A stretch of 64,000 nucleotides of DNA, taken from a virus. This document shows positions 54,300 through 62,173 of this stretch, piece after piece. The DNA is taken from the IMG/VR virus record IMGVR_UViG_3300010885_023060, positions 39,636 through 103,635 of that record, one strand, 5' to 3'. The position numbers were made by a program, and so were the translations under genes. A model generated the notes under the pieces. It ran no database searches. It was not told the origin of the DNA and saw nothing but the letters and a program-made list of their open reading frames with translations. Every line of letters begins with the position of its first letter. Within the stretch, counting starts at the first letter, position 1.

Positions 54300-54578
54300 T
54301 TAAATTAACTTTAGTGCAATTTCACCAGATTTCTGAGACGCTTGATATACTGCTCCTGCTTGACTTGAGCTAACTTGTATGGTCATAACGCCAGATGAAG
54401 TATAATCTATTGACATTACAGCAATCGTTGTAGCATTAGAGTAGTCTTCTGCAGAAATTTCAATTACATTAACATTTCCTATGATTATCGGGTTAGATAT
54501 ACCTTGTATATTAATTATTAATGAACCATAATAACTAAGCCCAGATTGGTTATAGGCTATAGCATCATTGTACCTCAT
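54300..54578 (-). CDS. Small beta-rich protein, 92 aa
   Basis: Unrecognised. It is almost wholly alternating beta strands (YYGSLIINIQGI, then IIIGNVNVIEISAEDYSN, then VMTIQVSSSQAGAVYQ), consistent with a small virion or decoration protein. It is the first gene after a TATAAATA element and heads the neck-gene run. Confidence 0.6.
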   Translation of the reverse strand: MRYNDAIAYNQSGLSYYGSLIINIQGISNPIIIGNVNVIEISAEDYSNATTIAVMSIDYTSSGVMTIQVSSSQAGAVYQASQKSGEIALKLI

Positions 54579-54605
54579 GTAACCCTCGCTTTAAATACAA
54601 ATCCA

Positions 54606-54613
54606 TATTTATA
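54606..54613 (-). promoter_or_regulatory. TATAAATA late-promoter-like element before the neck-gene run
   Basis: The octamer TATAAATA lies on the minus strand in the 52-base gap between the membrane-protein gene and the 92-aa gene, 27 bases upstream of that gene's ATG. It marks the boundary between the accessory cassette and the neck/tail genes, where a fresh late transcript would make sense. Confidence 0.5.
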
Positions 54614-54630
54614 GTAACATGTTTATATTT

Positions 54631-54912
54631 TTAAAACCACCAAAAGTGCTTAACAATTGACAAACTGGCTAGAATTGTCCAAGCAACATTAAAAAGGATA
54701 ATTGTAGGCAAGGTCTTGCGGGTTGATGTCCAGATAAGGCTTACGCTTGACATAATGGCAAAAATATATAGCCACCACCATTGTTTATCAAGAAGAAGAC
54801 CTGGGAAGATAATTGCAATTTTTGTAGCAAAGCCCCAAGCCTCAACTGTATTAACACTATTCCAGTATTGTTTAGAAGACATCGTTTTTATAGCATTGAA
54901 GATCTTATTCAT
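54631..54912 (-). CDS. Small membrane protein with about three transmembrane helices, 93 aa
   Basis: Three hydrophobic segments are visible: residues about 27-42 (GFATKIAIIFPGLLL), 44-62 (WWWLYIFAIMSSVSLIW) and 68-88 (LPTIILFNVAWTILASLSI), with basic residues between. Trp-rich short membrane proteins of this type can be holins, anti-superinfection proteins or small transporters. The ATG overlaps the stop of the 58-aa gene (ATGA). Position inside a late operon next to structural genes gives no decision among these. Confidence 0.65.
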   Translation of the reverse strand: MNKIFNAIKTMSSKQYWNSVNTVEAWGFATKIAIIFPGLLLDKQWWWLYIFAIMSSVSLIWTSTRKTLPTIILFNVAWTILASLSIVKHFWWF

Positions 54913-55085
54913 TGTTCACGTTTCTTTTGTTTATTTTTAGATATTACTTCATTTTGTTTGTTAATATCCCTTATAAAAGTAAGAGCTTCACTGGCCCTCC
55001 ATTGAGCATACTGTTGTTCAATTGTAGTGACAATTTTTTCAGGTTCTGCATTATGCTCAGAAGGTGTTAAATGTAGATTTTGCAT
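54909..55085 (-). CDS. Small helical protein, 58 aa
   Basis: The frame begins MQNLHLTPSEHNAEPEK and ends KNKQKKREQ; from residue 16 on it is a single charged helix. Its stop TGA overlaps the ATG of the membrane protein, and its start lies three bases after the stop of the 230-aa gene, so spacing and overlap strongly support a real gene. Function unknown. Confidence 0.65.
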   Translation of the reverse strand: MQNLHLTPSEHNAEPEKIVTTIEQQYAQWRASEALTFIRDINKQNEVISKNKQKKREQ

Positions 55086-55088
55086 TGT

Positions 55089-55781
55089 TTATTCTAAAAC
55101 TTTATCAATTTGTTGTTCAAATGTCAACTCGGGGTACTTTTGACATGTATGAACAATCCACTGCTTAAACTGTTGTGACATTGCTGGATGTTCTGGAATG
55201 ATCTTGTAGTCGTCATTACCCTTTAAAAACTTGGCAAGGTGCATGTCAGGCATGGCGTCAATCTCGTCTAAAATAACTTGAGGAACTTCAAGCGTATCAA
55301 ATGCCATCTTTGAATAGATGGCCATGGGATGATCGCTATTAAATGGCTCTTCGACCATGAACGACCATTCTCTCATAATTTTAAAACATTGGTAAATTGA
55401 TCTTGCTAACCACATTGACATTGGGGTAGGATTTTTTTGTAGATCTGGAATAAGTGTACTGCCATCTGCATCGGTCTGTTTCATTTGCAGGTAGTCAATA
55501 AAGAAGTTAGGTACGTGAGAAATCACATGACCCCACTTGTCAATTGAAGTGGTTTGAACTGAAAAATCTTCGTCATAGTCTGACTTCAATCCAGTTTCCC
55601 ACGAGTCTTTTTCGTAAGGTGTACCTACTGCTACTCCTATGCCGCCATAAGAAAGGTTTTCGCATCTTCCGCCTCTATTGGCGTTCTTTCCCTCTTCAAT
55701 AAAAATACACTTTTGGATAAAGAATACTCCCAGCTCTAATGGTCCGGCCTCTAATAGAAGTCTGTGTTCATCTATAACCAT
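55089..55781 (-). CDS. Unknown protein of the accessory cassette, 230 aa
   Basis: No family recognised. A compact soluble protein with several Cys and Trp and mixed alpha/beta content (LLEAGPLELGVFFIQKCIFIEEG, over 20 residues in the real sequence at positions 8-30, is the strongest hydrophobic block). Later parts are helical (MSMWLARSIYQCFKIMREW). It follows the 81-aa protein by two bases and so belongs to the halogenase/oxygenase operon. No catalytic motif seen. Confidence 0.68.
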   Translation of the reverse strand: MVIDEHRLLLEAGPLELGVFFIQKCIFIEEGKNANRGGRCENLSYGGIGVAVGTPYEKDSWETGLKSDYDEDFSVQTTSIDKWGHVISHVPNFFIDYLQMKQTDADGSTLIPDLQKNPTPMSMWLARSIYQCFKIMREWSFMVEEPFNSDHPMAIYSKMAFDTLEVPQVILDEIDAMPDMHLAKFLKGNDDYKIIPEHPAMSQQFKQWIVHTCQKYPELTFEQQIDKVLE

Positions 55782-55783
55782 GA

Positions 55784-56029
55784 TTATTCCTCACTGTTTA
55801 GTTGTTTTATTTTTTTTTCAATTGCAACCATTTTTTCACAATGGCTTTTTAAAAAAAGATTATTTTCATTAAATTGTATACCAATTAAATTTTTTTCTGA
55901 ATAATTTTTGTAATCAAATGTTTCTGGATCAAAACCAGCAAGTAAACAGTATTTGTATAGCTCTATTGATATTGATTGTTTTACTTGTGATAAAAAATTA
56001 ATCTTATCTTGAGGATTTTGAGTTGTCAT
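55784..56029 (-). CDS. Small cassette-flanking protein, copy 2, 81 aa
   Basis: Unrecognised, but paralogous to the 76-aa protein at 59295-59525: both share a VK-S-S/I start helix, then Y-x-L/Y-C-x-L-x-G-x-D/FDPETFD followed by a short Tyr motif, a spacer, and a final Cys-containing helix ending in a Lys-rich tail. The two copies bracket the halogenase and oxygenase genes. Possibly a small adaptor or regulatory protein; unknown. Confidence 0.7.
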   Translation of the reverse strand: MTTQNPQDKINFLSQVKQSISIELYKYCLLAGFDPETFDYKNYSEKNLIGIQFNENNLFLKSHCEKMVAIEKKIKQLNSEE

Positions 56030-56034
56030 ATTGT

Positions 56035-56820
56035 TTATTTTCTTCTAAAATAACTTTTCTTTTTTATACTGTTTGATTCTAGTTCCGCATCAAAATCTTT
56101 TGTTGCTCTTCTATATGCAGCAGAGGTAGAACCTATTGGGAATAAAGAACCATTTCCATATCCTCTTGCGTGATACATCTTATACATTGAATCATCTTCA
56201 AATGTAATTTTTGAAATATCTTCACTTCTTTTAAATGGAATTAGATGCATTAAGGGTGTTCCGTATTCAATCTTAAATGATGAATTACCAGTAATATTTA
56301 ACACACAATTTAAGTTGTGATAAAAATCAGTATTTACGACAGCTGGTATCACATGAAAGTTTTTATTTGGCTCATACATAACTGGAAGAACTAAAGTTGA
56401 CCAACCTGGCGCTGTTCTAAATAGCCATGGATTAACTATCTTTGGATAATAGCCGTCCTGAACATCTCTTACTTCTGACATTGGACATTTGCCGGTAGAC
56501 TCAAACGGAAAAGGTTCATTTGTAAATTGAAATTGAGAAAATGGAATATTCTCCATCATAAGATTCCATTTAGAATCTGAATCAGGACTTGGCTCTAAAT
56601 AAATATTTGTCCATGCAGGAACTGTGACCCCAATTGATAAATAGTCCATTACACCAGCACAGCGTCTAACTGATTTGCCTTTTGGTATGAGTCTAAACCA
56701 TTTCGGAAGAGAAGCTGGATTATTTACAATAGGCGGCATTTCTAACAGTCTATTATCGTGTGGAGTTATAATTATTTCTCCCGGTTTTGGCTTCTTAGTT
56801 TGCCCGTAATGCTTATGCAT
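56035..56820 (-). CDS. Unknown protein next to the halogenase, 261 aa
   Basis: Pro- and Trp-rich, beta-rich protein with blocks PASLPKWFRLIPKGKS, then GVTVPAWTNIYLEPS, then LFRTAPGWSTLVLPVMYEP and FKIEYGTPLMHLIPFKR. The last block looks like a cupin- or jelly-roll-like strand pair, but I cannot name a family. It overlaps the halogenase stop by eight bases and is therefore a likely functional partner (substrate carrier or co-enzyme of the modification). The C-terminus is basic. Confidence 0.68.
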   Translation of the reverse strand: MHKHYGQTKKPKPGEIIITPHDNRLLEMPPIVNNPASLPKWFRLIPKGKSVRRCAGVMDYLSIGVTVPAWTNIYLEPSPDSDSKWNLMMENIPFSQFQFTNEPFPFESTGKCPMSEVRDVQDGYYPKIVNPWLFRTAPGWSTLVLPVMYEPNKNFHVIPAVVNTDFYHNLNCVLNITGNSSFKIEYGTPLMHLIPFKRSEDISKITFEDDSMYKMYHARGYGNGSLFPIGSTSAAYRRATKDFDAELESNSIKKKSYFRRK

Positions 56821-58309
56821 AATTCTCTATCTCTCTTAATGCCTCAGCATGATCTACAAGTTCGTGGTTATGTCTATTTGAATTAGTCTGACTCATTGAG
56901 TTCTTTACTATGCCATGCAAGTTCAATCTTCGCAAAGAAAGGCCAGCACTATTTCTATTTAATACATTTTGACCCTGTGCTACGTGAATAAAATGAGCGG
57001 AAGCAAATAACTGCCCACTATTTGTTGGTATGTCATTTCTGTTTGGAGGACGCTCTGACCATAAGTCAAGCAAGTTTTGCAGACCTTCTGGAATTGGCAT
57101 GTTTGCCATTTCTCTCCAGAATGGAGTATCTCTTCTATCAGAAATGTAATGAAGTCTAACCATATCAAGTATGTTAAGCATCATTGCTTCCATGTCTGCA
57201 TTGTATTTTTTGTGCATTGCGGTTGATTCTGGAGTGTATGCTGCAAGAGATGGTATTAGCCATCTCATCTGCTGGATTGTTGATCCTATACTAGATGCCT
57301 CTAATGGCTCAACAAAACTTGAAGAAAGGCCAACTGCGCAACAGTTTTTAACCCAAGATTTTTTTAAATACCCTGCGTCAAATCTTATTATTCTATGATT
57401 AGGTATTTTTGCACCAATCATTTTTTCTGCTTCTTCTACAGCTTCTTCTTCAGATAAGAACTTAGAGCTAAATACGTATCCGTTACCTCTTCTGCTTTGC
57501 GTTGGAATCTCCCACATCCAACCAGACGATGCTGCTCTAGCTCTTGTGTATGGTCTTATTTCTCCATTTGGATCAGACTGTGTTGGAAAAGCTATTGCTG
57601 AATCGCATAGCAAATAATCCTTAAAAGAAACCCATTCGGTATTCTGTAGTGAATTCATCAAAACTCTGGAGAATCCTGAAGCATCAATCCAAAAGTCTGA
57701 TTGTATTTCATTTCCATCTTGTGTTTTTACTGATGTAATATTTCCATTTTTTTCATCTAAATTTACATCTTTTACTTCTGCGTCAATTATCTTAATCATT
57801 CTTTCAAAACAAAGTTGAGAAAAATACTGATTTAATTTAAACGTATCAAAATGAAATTGATTTGTATTTTCGTGAAGACCTAGTCTTCTAATTTTATTAC
57901 TGTGTAATCCAACAGATGCTGTTTGATGAGTTAATAGTTTTCCCTTTTCTATAAAACCCATATATGTTGGATAGGATGAGAACGACCAAAGTTGATCTTC
58001 TCCATTGATGCTATGGAAATAATCTGGAATCTCAGTATTCCAATTTTCAAACCTTATACCATACTTGTGAGTTGCCTCAGTTGATATTAATAGTTCATCG
58101 GTTGGGATGTCACAGATTTTCATAAACTCTCGCCAATGCTCTGTGCTTCCTTCTCCAACGCCAATTATGCCTATTTTTGAAGAAGATAAAATTGTTATTT
58201 CACAATTTGGAAAAGCTCTTTTTAACATTAGGGCTGATATAAATCCAGCTGTACCAGAACCAATTATAGTTATTTTAAAATTTTCGTTTTGAGTCATCAT
58301 AAATACCAT
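56813..58309 (-). CDS. Flavin-dependent tryptophan-halogenase-like protein, 498 aa
   Basis: An FAD-binding GSGTAG motif lies at residues 17-22 (ITIIGSGTAGF). The halogenase signature W264-M-W266-E-I-P269 is intact, the catalytic-lysine region (HKYGIRFENW, K82) and the later acidic residue region (FVEPLEASS, E337) are both present. Family members use FADH2, halide and oxygen to make hypohalous acid and pass it to a lysine, halogenating tryptophan or other aromatics. A flavin reductase must come from the host or elsewhere. The start is ambiguous: ATG 58309, or ATG 58300, which overlaps the oxygenase stop as ATGA and looks better. The enzyme lies in a late structural operon, which is unusual. 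Confidence 0.85.
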   Translation of the reverse strand: MVFMMTQNENFKITIIGSGTAGFISALMLKRAFPNCEITILSSSKIGIIGVGEGSTEHWREFMKICDIPTDELLISTEATHKYGIRFENWNTEIPDYFHSINGEDQLWSFSSYPTYMGFIEKGKLLTHQTASVGLHSNKIRRLGLHENTNQFHFDTFKLNQYFSQLCFERMIKIIDAEVKDVNLDEKNGNITSVKTQDGNEIQSDFWIDASGFSRVLMNSLQNTEWVSFKDYLLCDSAIAFPTQSDPNGEIRPYTRARAASSGWMWEIPTQSRRGNGYVFSSKFLSEEEAVEEAEKMIGAKIPNHRIIRFDAGYLKKSWVKNCCAVGLSSSFVEPLEASSIGSTIQQMRWLIPSLAAYTPESTAMHKKYNADMEAMMLNILDMVRLHYISDRRDTPFWREMANMPIPEGLQNLLDLWSERPPNRNDIPTNSGQLFASAHFIHVAQGQNVLNRNSAGLSLRRLNLHGIVKNSMSQTNSNRHNHELVDHAEALREIENYA

Positions 58310-58902
58310 GTTACCAGAGAATACTTAGTTCCGTCAACAACTGGTCTTGCTATATGTAAGTACGGATAGTTGGAAGGAAAAAAGATAACACTTCCTTCAT
58401 TCAACTTTATGCTTAAATCAAAATATGGAAACTCTAACTGTCCTCCAGTAGAATCATTCTTTAAGCAAGCTACCATTGAGAATACTCTAATAATGTTTGA
58501 TTTAGTATCTGAATCGCTATGTGCTCTATATTGAGCGCCATTTAAATACTTAAGAACGCTCATCGGCTCATGAATAAAAGAATTAATATTAAATTCTAAA
58601 CCATAGTCTTTTACACATTCATCTATTTTTTGATAAATAGAATCTTTAAAAAGTGGATATAATCTGTGGGTGTTTTTAGGGTCCATGATAAGAGAAATAT
58701 CACAAGATATAGAGCTTCTGTATTCAGAATAGTTACCAGAACCAGTAAGGGAAGCGTCCCAATAAACGGCTCCTTCTGGAGCACTGCATTCTTTTTCTAA
58801 CTCTTCTATAAACTTATCTGCATTAAAGATATTTTCATATAACACAATTCCAGGTGCTAAAGATGTTATTATTTTTTCAGTTGACAACTTCAATCTCTCC
58901 AC
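58297..58902 (-). CDS. 2-oxoglutarate/Fe(II)-dependent oxygenase (prolyl-4-hydroxylase type), 201 aa
   Basis: The iron ligands H128-S-D130 (YRAHSDSD) and H183 (YLHIARPV) and the 2-oxoglutarate-binding K193 (GTKYSLVTWYL) appear in the order of the P4H superfamily. Such enzymes hydroxylate prolyl or other residues or small molecules. Collagen-like GPT repeats encoded 4 kb upstream make a prolyl hydroxylation target possible, though this is inference. The start GTG lies inside the previous gene; a TTG a few codons later is also possible. It overlaps the halogenase gene by a few bases. Confidence 0.82.
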   Translation of the reverse strand: MERLKLSTEKIITSLAPGIVLYENIFNADKFIEELEKECSAPEGAVYWDASLTGSGNYSEYRSSISCDISLIMDPKNTHRLYPLFKDSIYQKIDECVKDYGLEFNINSFIHEPMSVLKYLNGAQYRAHSDSDTKSNIIRVFSMVACLKNDSTGGQLEFPYFDLSIKLNEGSVIFFPSNYPYLHIARPVVDGTKYSLVTWYL

Positions 58903-59293
58903 TGTCTAATATGTTGTTGTCTTTTATAATTTTAATAGTCCAATTTCCATTTTTAGGAAATCTAATTATATATCTAACAAAGTGTTGTTCCATAAAAGAC
59001 ATTTTTGCTTTAATGTTTAAATCATCTATTGAAGCCCAGCACTCTACCTGTGGATCTAAGTTTATCCAATCATTTTCATAACCTACTGGACAAGCAAACA
59101 TCTTTCTTACTTTTTTGGGAAAACCCAAGAATCTTTCTTTTGGAATAAAAATAACCTGAACAATATTTCTATCAAAATTTAAAGATTTAGTATGTTCGTT
59201 TTCACCATAAAGTATTGGAAGACCGGTTTGAACGGCAATAGATTCTGCTTCTTTTTTATATTCTTCAGAAGGAGAATATACAATTCTATTCAC
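58877..59293 (-). CDS. Unknown cassette protein, 138 aa
   Basis: Not recognised. An alpha/beta start (YKKEAESIAVQTGLPILYGE) is followed by beta strands (IVQVIFIPKERFLGF, then RYIIRFPKNGNWTIKIIKDN). It lies in the oxygenase/halogenase operon, one base from the 76-aa gene and overlapping the oxygenase gene start. No catalytic motif seen. Confidence 0.68.
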   Translation of the reverse strand: MNRIVYSPSEEYKKEAESIAVQTGLPILYGENEHTKSLNFDRNIVQVIFIPKERFLGFPKKVRKMFACPVGYENDWINLDPQVECWASIDDLNIKAKMSFMEQHFVRYIIRFPKNGNWTIKIIKDNNILDSGEIEVVN

Positions 59294-59294
59294 A

Positions 59295-59525
59295 TTAATC
59301 CTCTAATTTAGAAGCAACCGCCATATAAGCCTTGCAAGCTTGTTCTAACATGATTGTTTCATGTTGAACTACTGGAGATGGAGACACATAATCCTCTGGA
59401 TCAAATGTATCAGAATCTATACCCAAGATAGCACATAGTCTATATATATCTCTTGATTTTGAAGCTTTTACTTCTTCAAGAATTGCGTTTTTTTGTTCTT
59501 CTGTTAATGAATTTAAAAAAGACAT
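59295..59525 (-). CDS. Small cassette-flanking protein, copy 1, 76 aa
   Basis: Paralogue of the 81-aa protein at 55784-56029 (VKASKSRDIYRLCAILGID, then DTFDPEDY, then a Cys-Lys helix and ASKLED end). The ATG has AGGAGA upstream and starts the accessory cassette after the fibre genes. Function unknown. Confidence 0.72.
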   Translation of the reverse strand: MSFLNSLTEEQKNAILEEVKASKSRDIYRLCAILGIDSDTFDPEDYVSPSPVVQHETIMLEQACKAYMAVASKLED

Positions 59526-59540
59526 TTTTTTTCTCCTATT

Positions 59541-61100
59541 TTATAAGTTTAGTATAACATATGAATATCCACTTGAGGCAGCATAGTTATCTGAATCTGC
59601 AGTGAGGCCTGATCTAACGTCTATAGTAATACCAACTGGGAGAGAGGCATCTGTTACTATAATTGAACCACCGCCACCACCAGCTCCTCCACGCTTACCT
59701 GGGCTTCCGGTTACAGCTGGAGCTCCAGCACCTCCGTCGCCACCAGCTCCTCCGCTATATACACTAGGAGCAACGTGAGACCCAGCATTAGCTGGTACGT
59801 GTGTCCAGTTTTGGGTAGTATGAGAATTGGTGTGACCTATATGAGGCTCATGATTGTGATGGGGTCCAGTTCCATGAATGTTTCCATGGTTATTACTTAC
59901 GTGATAGTGACCAAAGTGACCTGGATGGGAATGCCCATAAACATAATGGTTTTGATTTACATTGTCTCCATGGTGACCGCCGTCTGCATGTTGGTAATGG
60001 TGATTGTGTCCATACTGATGGCCTGGATGAGTATGTCCTGCGTGAGCGTGCGTGTGAATACCTTTGTAGCCAATATCATATGCGTAACTGTGAGAATGAA
60101 AGTTTCTTCCCACCAAAGCTATATGATGAATTGCGTAATCTCCATGGCCATGGTGGGGAATATGACCATGGTTATGAGTGTCATATGCTCCATGTGCTCC
60201 AGAATTTGCATTTGCATGAGATATTTGTGGAGCCTGGTGACCATCAACTAAGTCAGAACCAGAAGTTCCTCTTTGTGTAGTTGAAGCGTAAGCAGTTTTT
60301 GCCGGACCTGCTGAACCTCCAGTTCCTGCAGTTCCAGAAGATCCAGTAGCACCGCTGATTCCAATACTAATTACTTTTCCTGATCCTGTAATAGTTTTAG
60401 CTGCAATAAGGACAACACCGCCACCAGCTCCACCAGCTCCACCAGCTCCACCAGGGCCAACTGTTGCTCCCGTTTTTGTCCCTGGATATCCAGTGTTTCC
60501 TCTGCCTCCAGCTGCGTTTACAGTTGTAGCATTGGGGGCATACGTTCCGTTTGTGCCGGCTGCACCGCCGATTCCAGGCCAACTATTTGGTGCATATATT
60601 GGTGCGTTTGCTCCAGTGGTTCCAGTTGTACCTGCTGAGCCACCTTTTACTGAGATAAAAGATTGCGTAGATGGATCAGCCACTGAGCCAAATAATAAAA
60701 ATTCTATATTTGTTCTATAGGTTTCTGGAAGCTGTGTAGCGCTTGAAGAAGATCCTCCGCCTCCTGCACCACCAACGGAATATGTTAACGATGTTGAGTT
60801 ACTAGTTCCAGAATTAGTTCCATTTGATACGGTTCCAGATGGCTCACCTACTGTACTTCCGCTTAAAGTCCCTATACCTATTCCTCCATTTAGTGTTAGC
60901 GTATCTTGAACAAATATTCTAAAACCTGAAGTATTTAACATAACTCCTGAGTTAACAGTTAAGTTGCTATAATACATATCCCTTGTTAATGTAGTATTGC
61001 TAGCAATAGTAACAGTGCCATCAGTTCCTGTTCCATAAACAGAATCATTACCAATTCTTTGTACTAATGTTTGTTTATTGTATCTTTCCAGGCCAGCCAT
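59541..61100 (-). CDS. Glycine-rich adhesin/fibre with histidine-rich insert, about 519 aa
   Basis: The true start is probably ATG 61098-61100 (MAGLERYNK), which matches the start of the upstream paralogue (MSGLVRYG), rather than the in-frame ATG at 61137-61139, which lies inside the preceding gene. The plan is an N-terminal beta domain, Gly-rich repeats (GPGGAGGAGGAGGGVVLIAA), a histidine-rich insert (residues about 288-442 with about 40 His, many as HxH), and a Gly-rich C-terminal strand domain (GGGGGSIIVTDASLPVG). Gly-rich sandwiches occur in phage adhesins such as T-even gp38, and HxH motifs bind metal in T4 gp37. Inference: tail-fibre tip or adhesin stabilised by metal. Confidence 0.75.
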   Translation of the reverse strand: MAGLERYNKQTLVQRIGNDSVYGTGTDGTVTIASNTTLTRDMYYSNLTVNSGVMLNTSGFRIFVQDTLTLNGGIGIGTLSGSTVGEPSGTVSNGTNSGTSNSTSLTYSVGGAGGGGSSSSATQLPETYRTNIEFLLFGSVADPSTQSFISVKGGSAGTTGTTGANAPIYAPNSWPGIGGAAGTNGTYAPNATTVNAAGGRGNTGYPGTKTGATVGPGGAGGAGGAGGGVVLIAAKTITGSGKVISIGISGATGSSGTAGTGGSAGPAKTAYASTTQRGTSGSDLVDGHQAPQISHANANSGAHGAYDTHNHGHIPHHGHGDYAIHHIALVGRNFHSHSYAYDIGYKGIHTHAHAGHTHPGHQYGHNHHYQHADGGHHGDNVNQNHYVYGHSHPGHFGHYHVSNNHGNIHGTGPHHNHEPHIGHTNSHTTQNWTHVPANAGSHVAPSVYSGGAGGDGGAGAPAVTGSPGKRGGAGGGGGSIIVTDASLPVGITIDVRSGLTADSDNYAASSGYSYVILNL

Positions 61101-61101
61101 A

Positions 61102-61812
61102 TCACACCAGTTGAAGGTATTTAGAAGTTCCCGATGCATTCCCTGTAACGGAAGTGGTCACTCCAGCTGGAAGAGCGGCAGAAGAACTAATCACAATTAC
61201 CACTCCACCACCTGCTGGCGATGTTGCATTAGCGGAGATAGTTGCAGATCCAGATGTAGGAGGAGTGATGTATCTTGCAGCAACAATGACAACACCTCCA
61301 CCTTCTTGTGATGTTCCGCCTGCACCCCCGCGAAGAAACGTTGGCGTGGTTGTTGTTGCACTGACTGCATAACCTTTGATCGCTTGCCATGGAACGTCGT
61401 AGTAGTTTGAACTACCAAGACCAGCAATAGGTGCTGTAGCTGTCTGTGTTGATGATGCACCACCAAGACTGTTTGTGACGGGCGTATTTGCTGCTCCGCC
61501 TTGAGCAATGGATCCTGATGTTGAAAAGCCAGTAGTAAAACCAATAACGGACGATGCATTGAGCGTAAGGATATTCTTAACAAATAGTCTGTAGCCAGCA
61601 GTCTTGAGTGTTACGCTTGCATTGATGGTCAGGTTGTAGCAATAAATGTCTCGAGTCATTGTGTAAACCGATGATGAGGGGGCCATGGAAAGAATGGTTG
61701 TGGTGCCATCAAGAGTGACAGAACCATCCATCCCTGTCCCGTATACAGGGTCCGGAGAGTCGATGAACGATGCCATCGCACTAGGTGCCCCATATCTAAC
61801 TAATCCCGACAT
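61102..61812 (-). CDS. Glycine-rich fibre/adhesin protein without His insert, 236 aa
   Basis: Paralogue of the downstream 519-aa gene: shared start (MSGLVRYG), a VYGTGMDGSVTL block, an MTRDIYCYNLTINASVTLKT block and Gly-rich strand pairs (GGGVVIVAARYI, then GGGVVIVISSSAALPAGV). It lacks the histidine-rich insert, so the insert is probably a gain in the neighbour. Likely a distal fibre or adhesin component; receptor unknown. Confidence 0.72.
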   Translation of the reverse strand: MSGLVRYGAPSAMASFIDSPDPVYGTGMDGSVTLDGTTTILSMAPSSSVYTMTRDIYCYNLTINASVTLKTAGYRLFVKNILTLNASSVIGFTTGFSTSGSIAQGGAANTPVTNSLGGASSTQTATAPIAGLGSSNYYDVPWQAIKGYAVSATTTTPTFLRGGAGGTSQEGGGVVIVAARYITPPTSGSATISANATSPAGGGVVIVISSSAALPAGVTTSVTGNASGTSKYLQLV

Positions 61813-61813
61813 T

Positions 61814-62173
61814 TTATGTTTCTTCTATTCCAACCACAGTTATGTTAACAGAAGTAGCAGAACTACAAAGAGCAGCTAATTGATCACTATTTGTAGCATT
61901 TGCTGTTGATCCATTGTTGTTTAAGACTAATGAACAGTTGAAGGACATTGATTCATTTGCCGCAAGCGACATTGCGCTAATGATATCATGAGTTGCTGCT
62001 TCAGCTACTCCTAATGGCTTTAATCTAACCGTAACAGTTTTTGCGGATGCTGTTGTATTAGTTAAAATTATTTGTTTAACGATTGTAGTAGTGCTGATCG
62101 GAACTGTATAGTAAATGGCAGAAGATGCCGTTAACTGTGCGGGACCAGCAAGTCGTTTTTGTGTAATTGCCAT
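61814..62173 (-). CDS. Small beta-sandwich fibre-associated protein, 119 aa
   Basis: Starts MAITQKRLAGPAQLT and continues with strands YYTVPISTTTIVKQIILTNTT and VTVRLKPLG. This short beta-sandwich type is frequent next to fibre genes in many phages, usually as an unnamed virion protein. It is adjacent (0 and 1 base gaps) to the collagen-like fibre and the Gly-rich adhesin. Confidence 0.68.
   Translation of the reverse strand: MAITQKRLAGPAQLTASSAIYYTVPISTTTIVKQIILTNTTASAKTVTVRLKPLGVAEAATHDIISAMSLAANESMSFNCSLVLNNNGSTANATNSDQLAALCSSATSVNITVVGIEET

Noticed and set aside
59775-60251. Plus-strand frame of 158 codons opposite the His-rich region
   Set aside because: It is the antisense shadow of His codons (giving Met/Val/Ile runs), with no ribosome site and no neighbours on that strand.
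61101-61139. Longer start (MHRELLN) for the His-rich adhesin
   Set aside because: It lies wholly inside the end of the upstream gene; the later start MAGLERY matches the paralogue's MSGLVRY.
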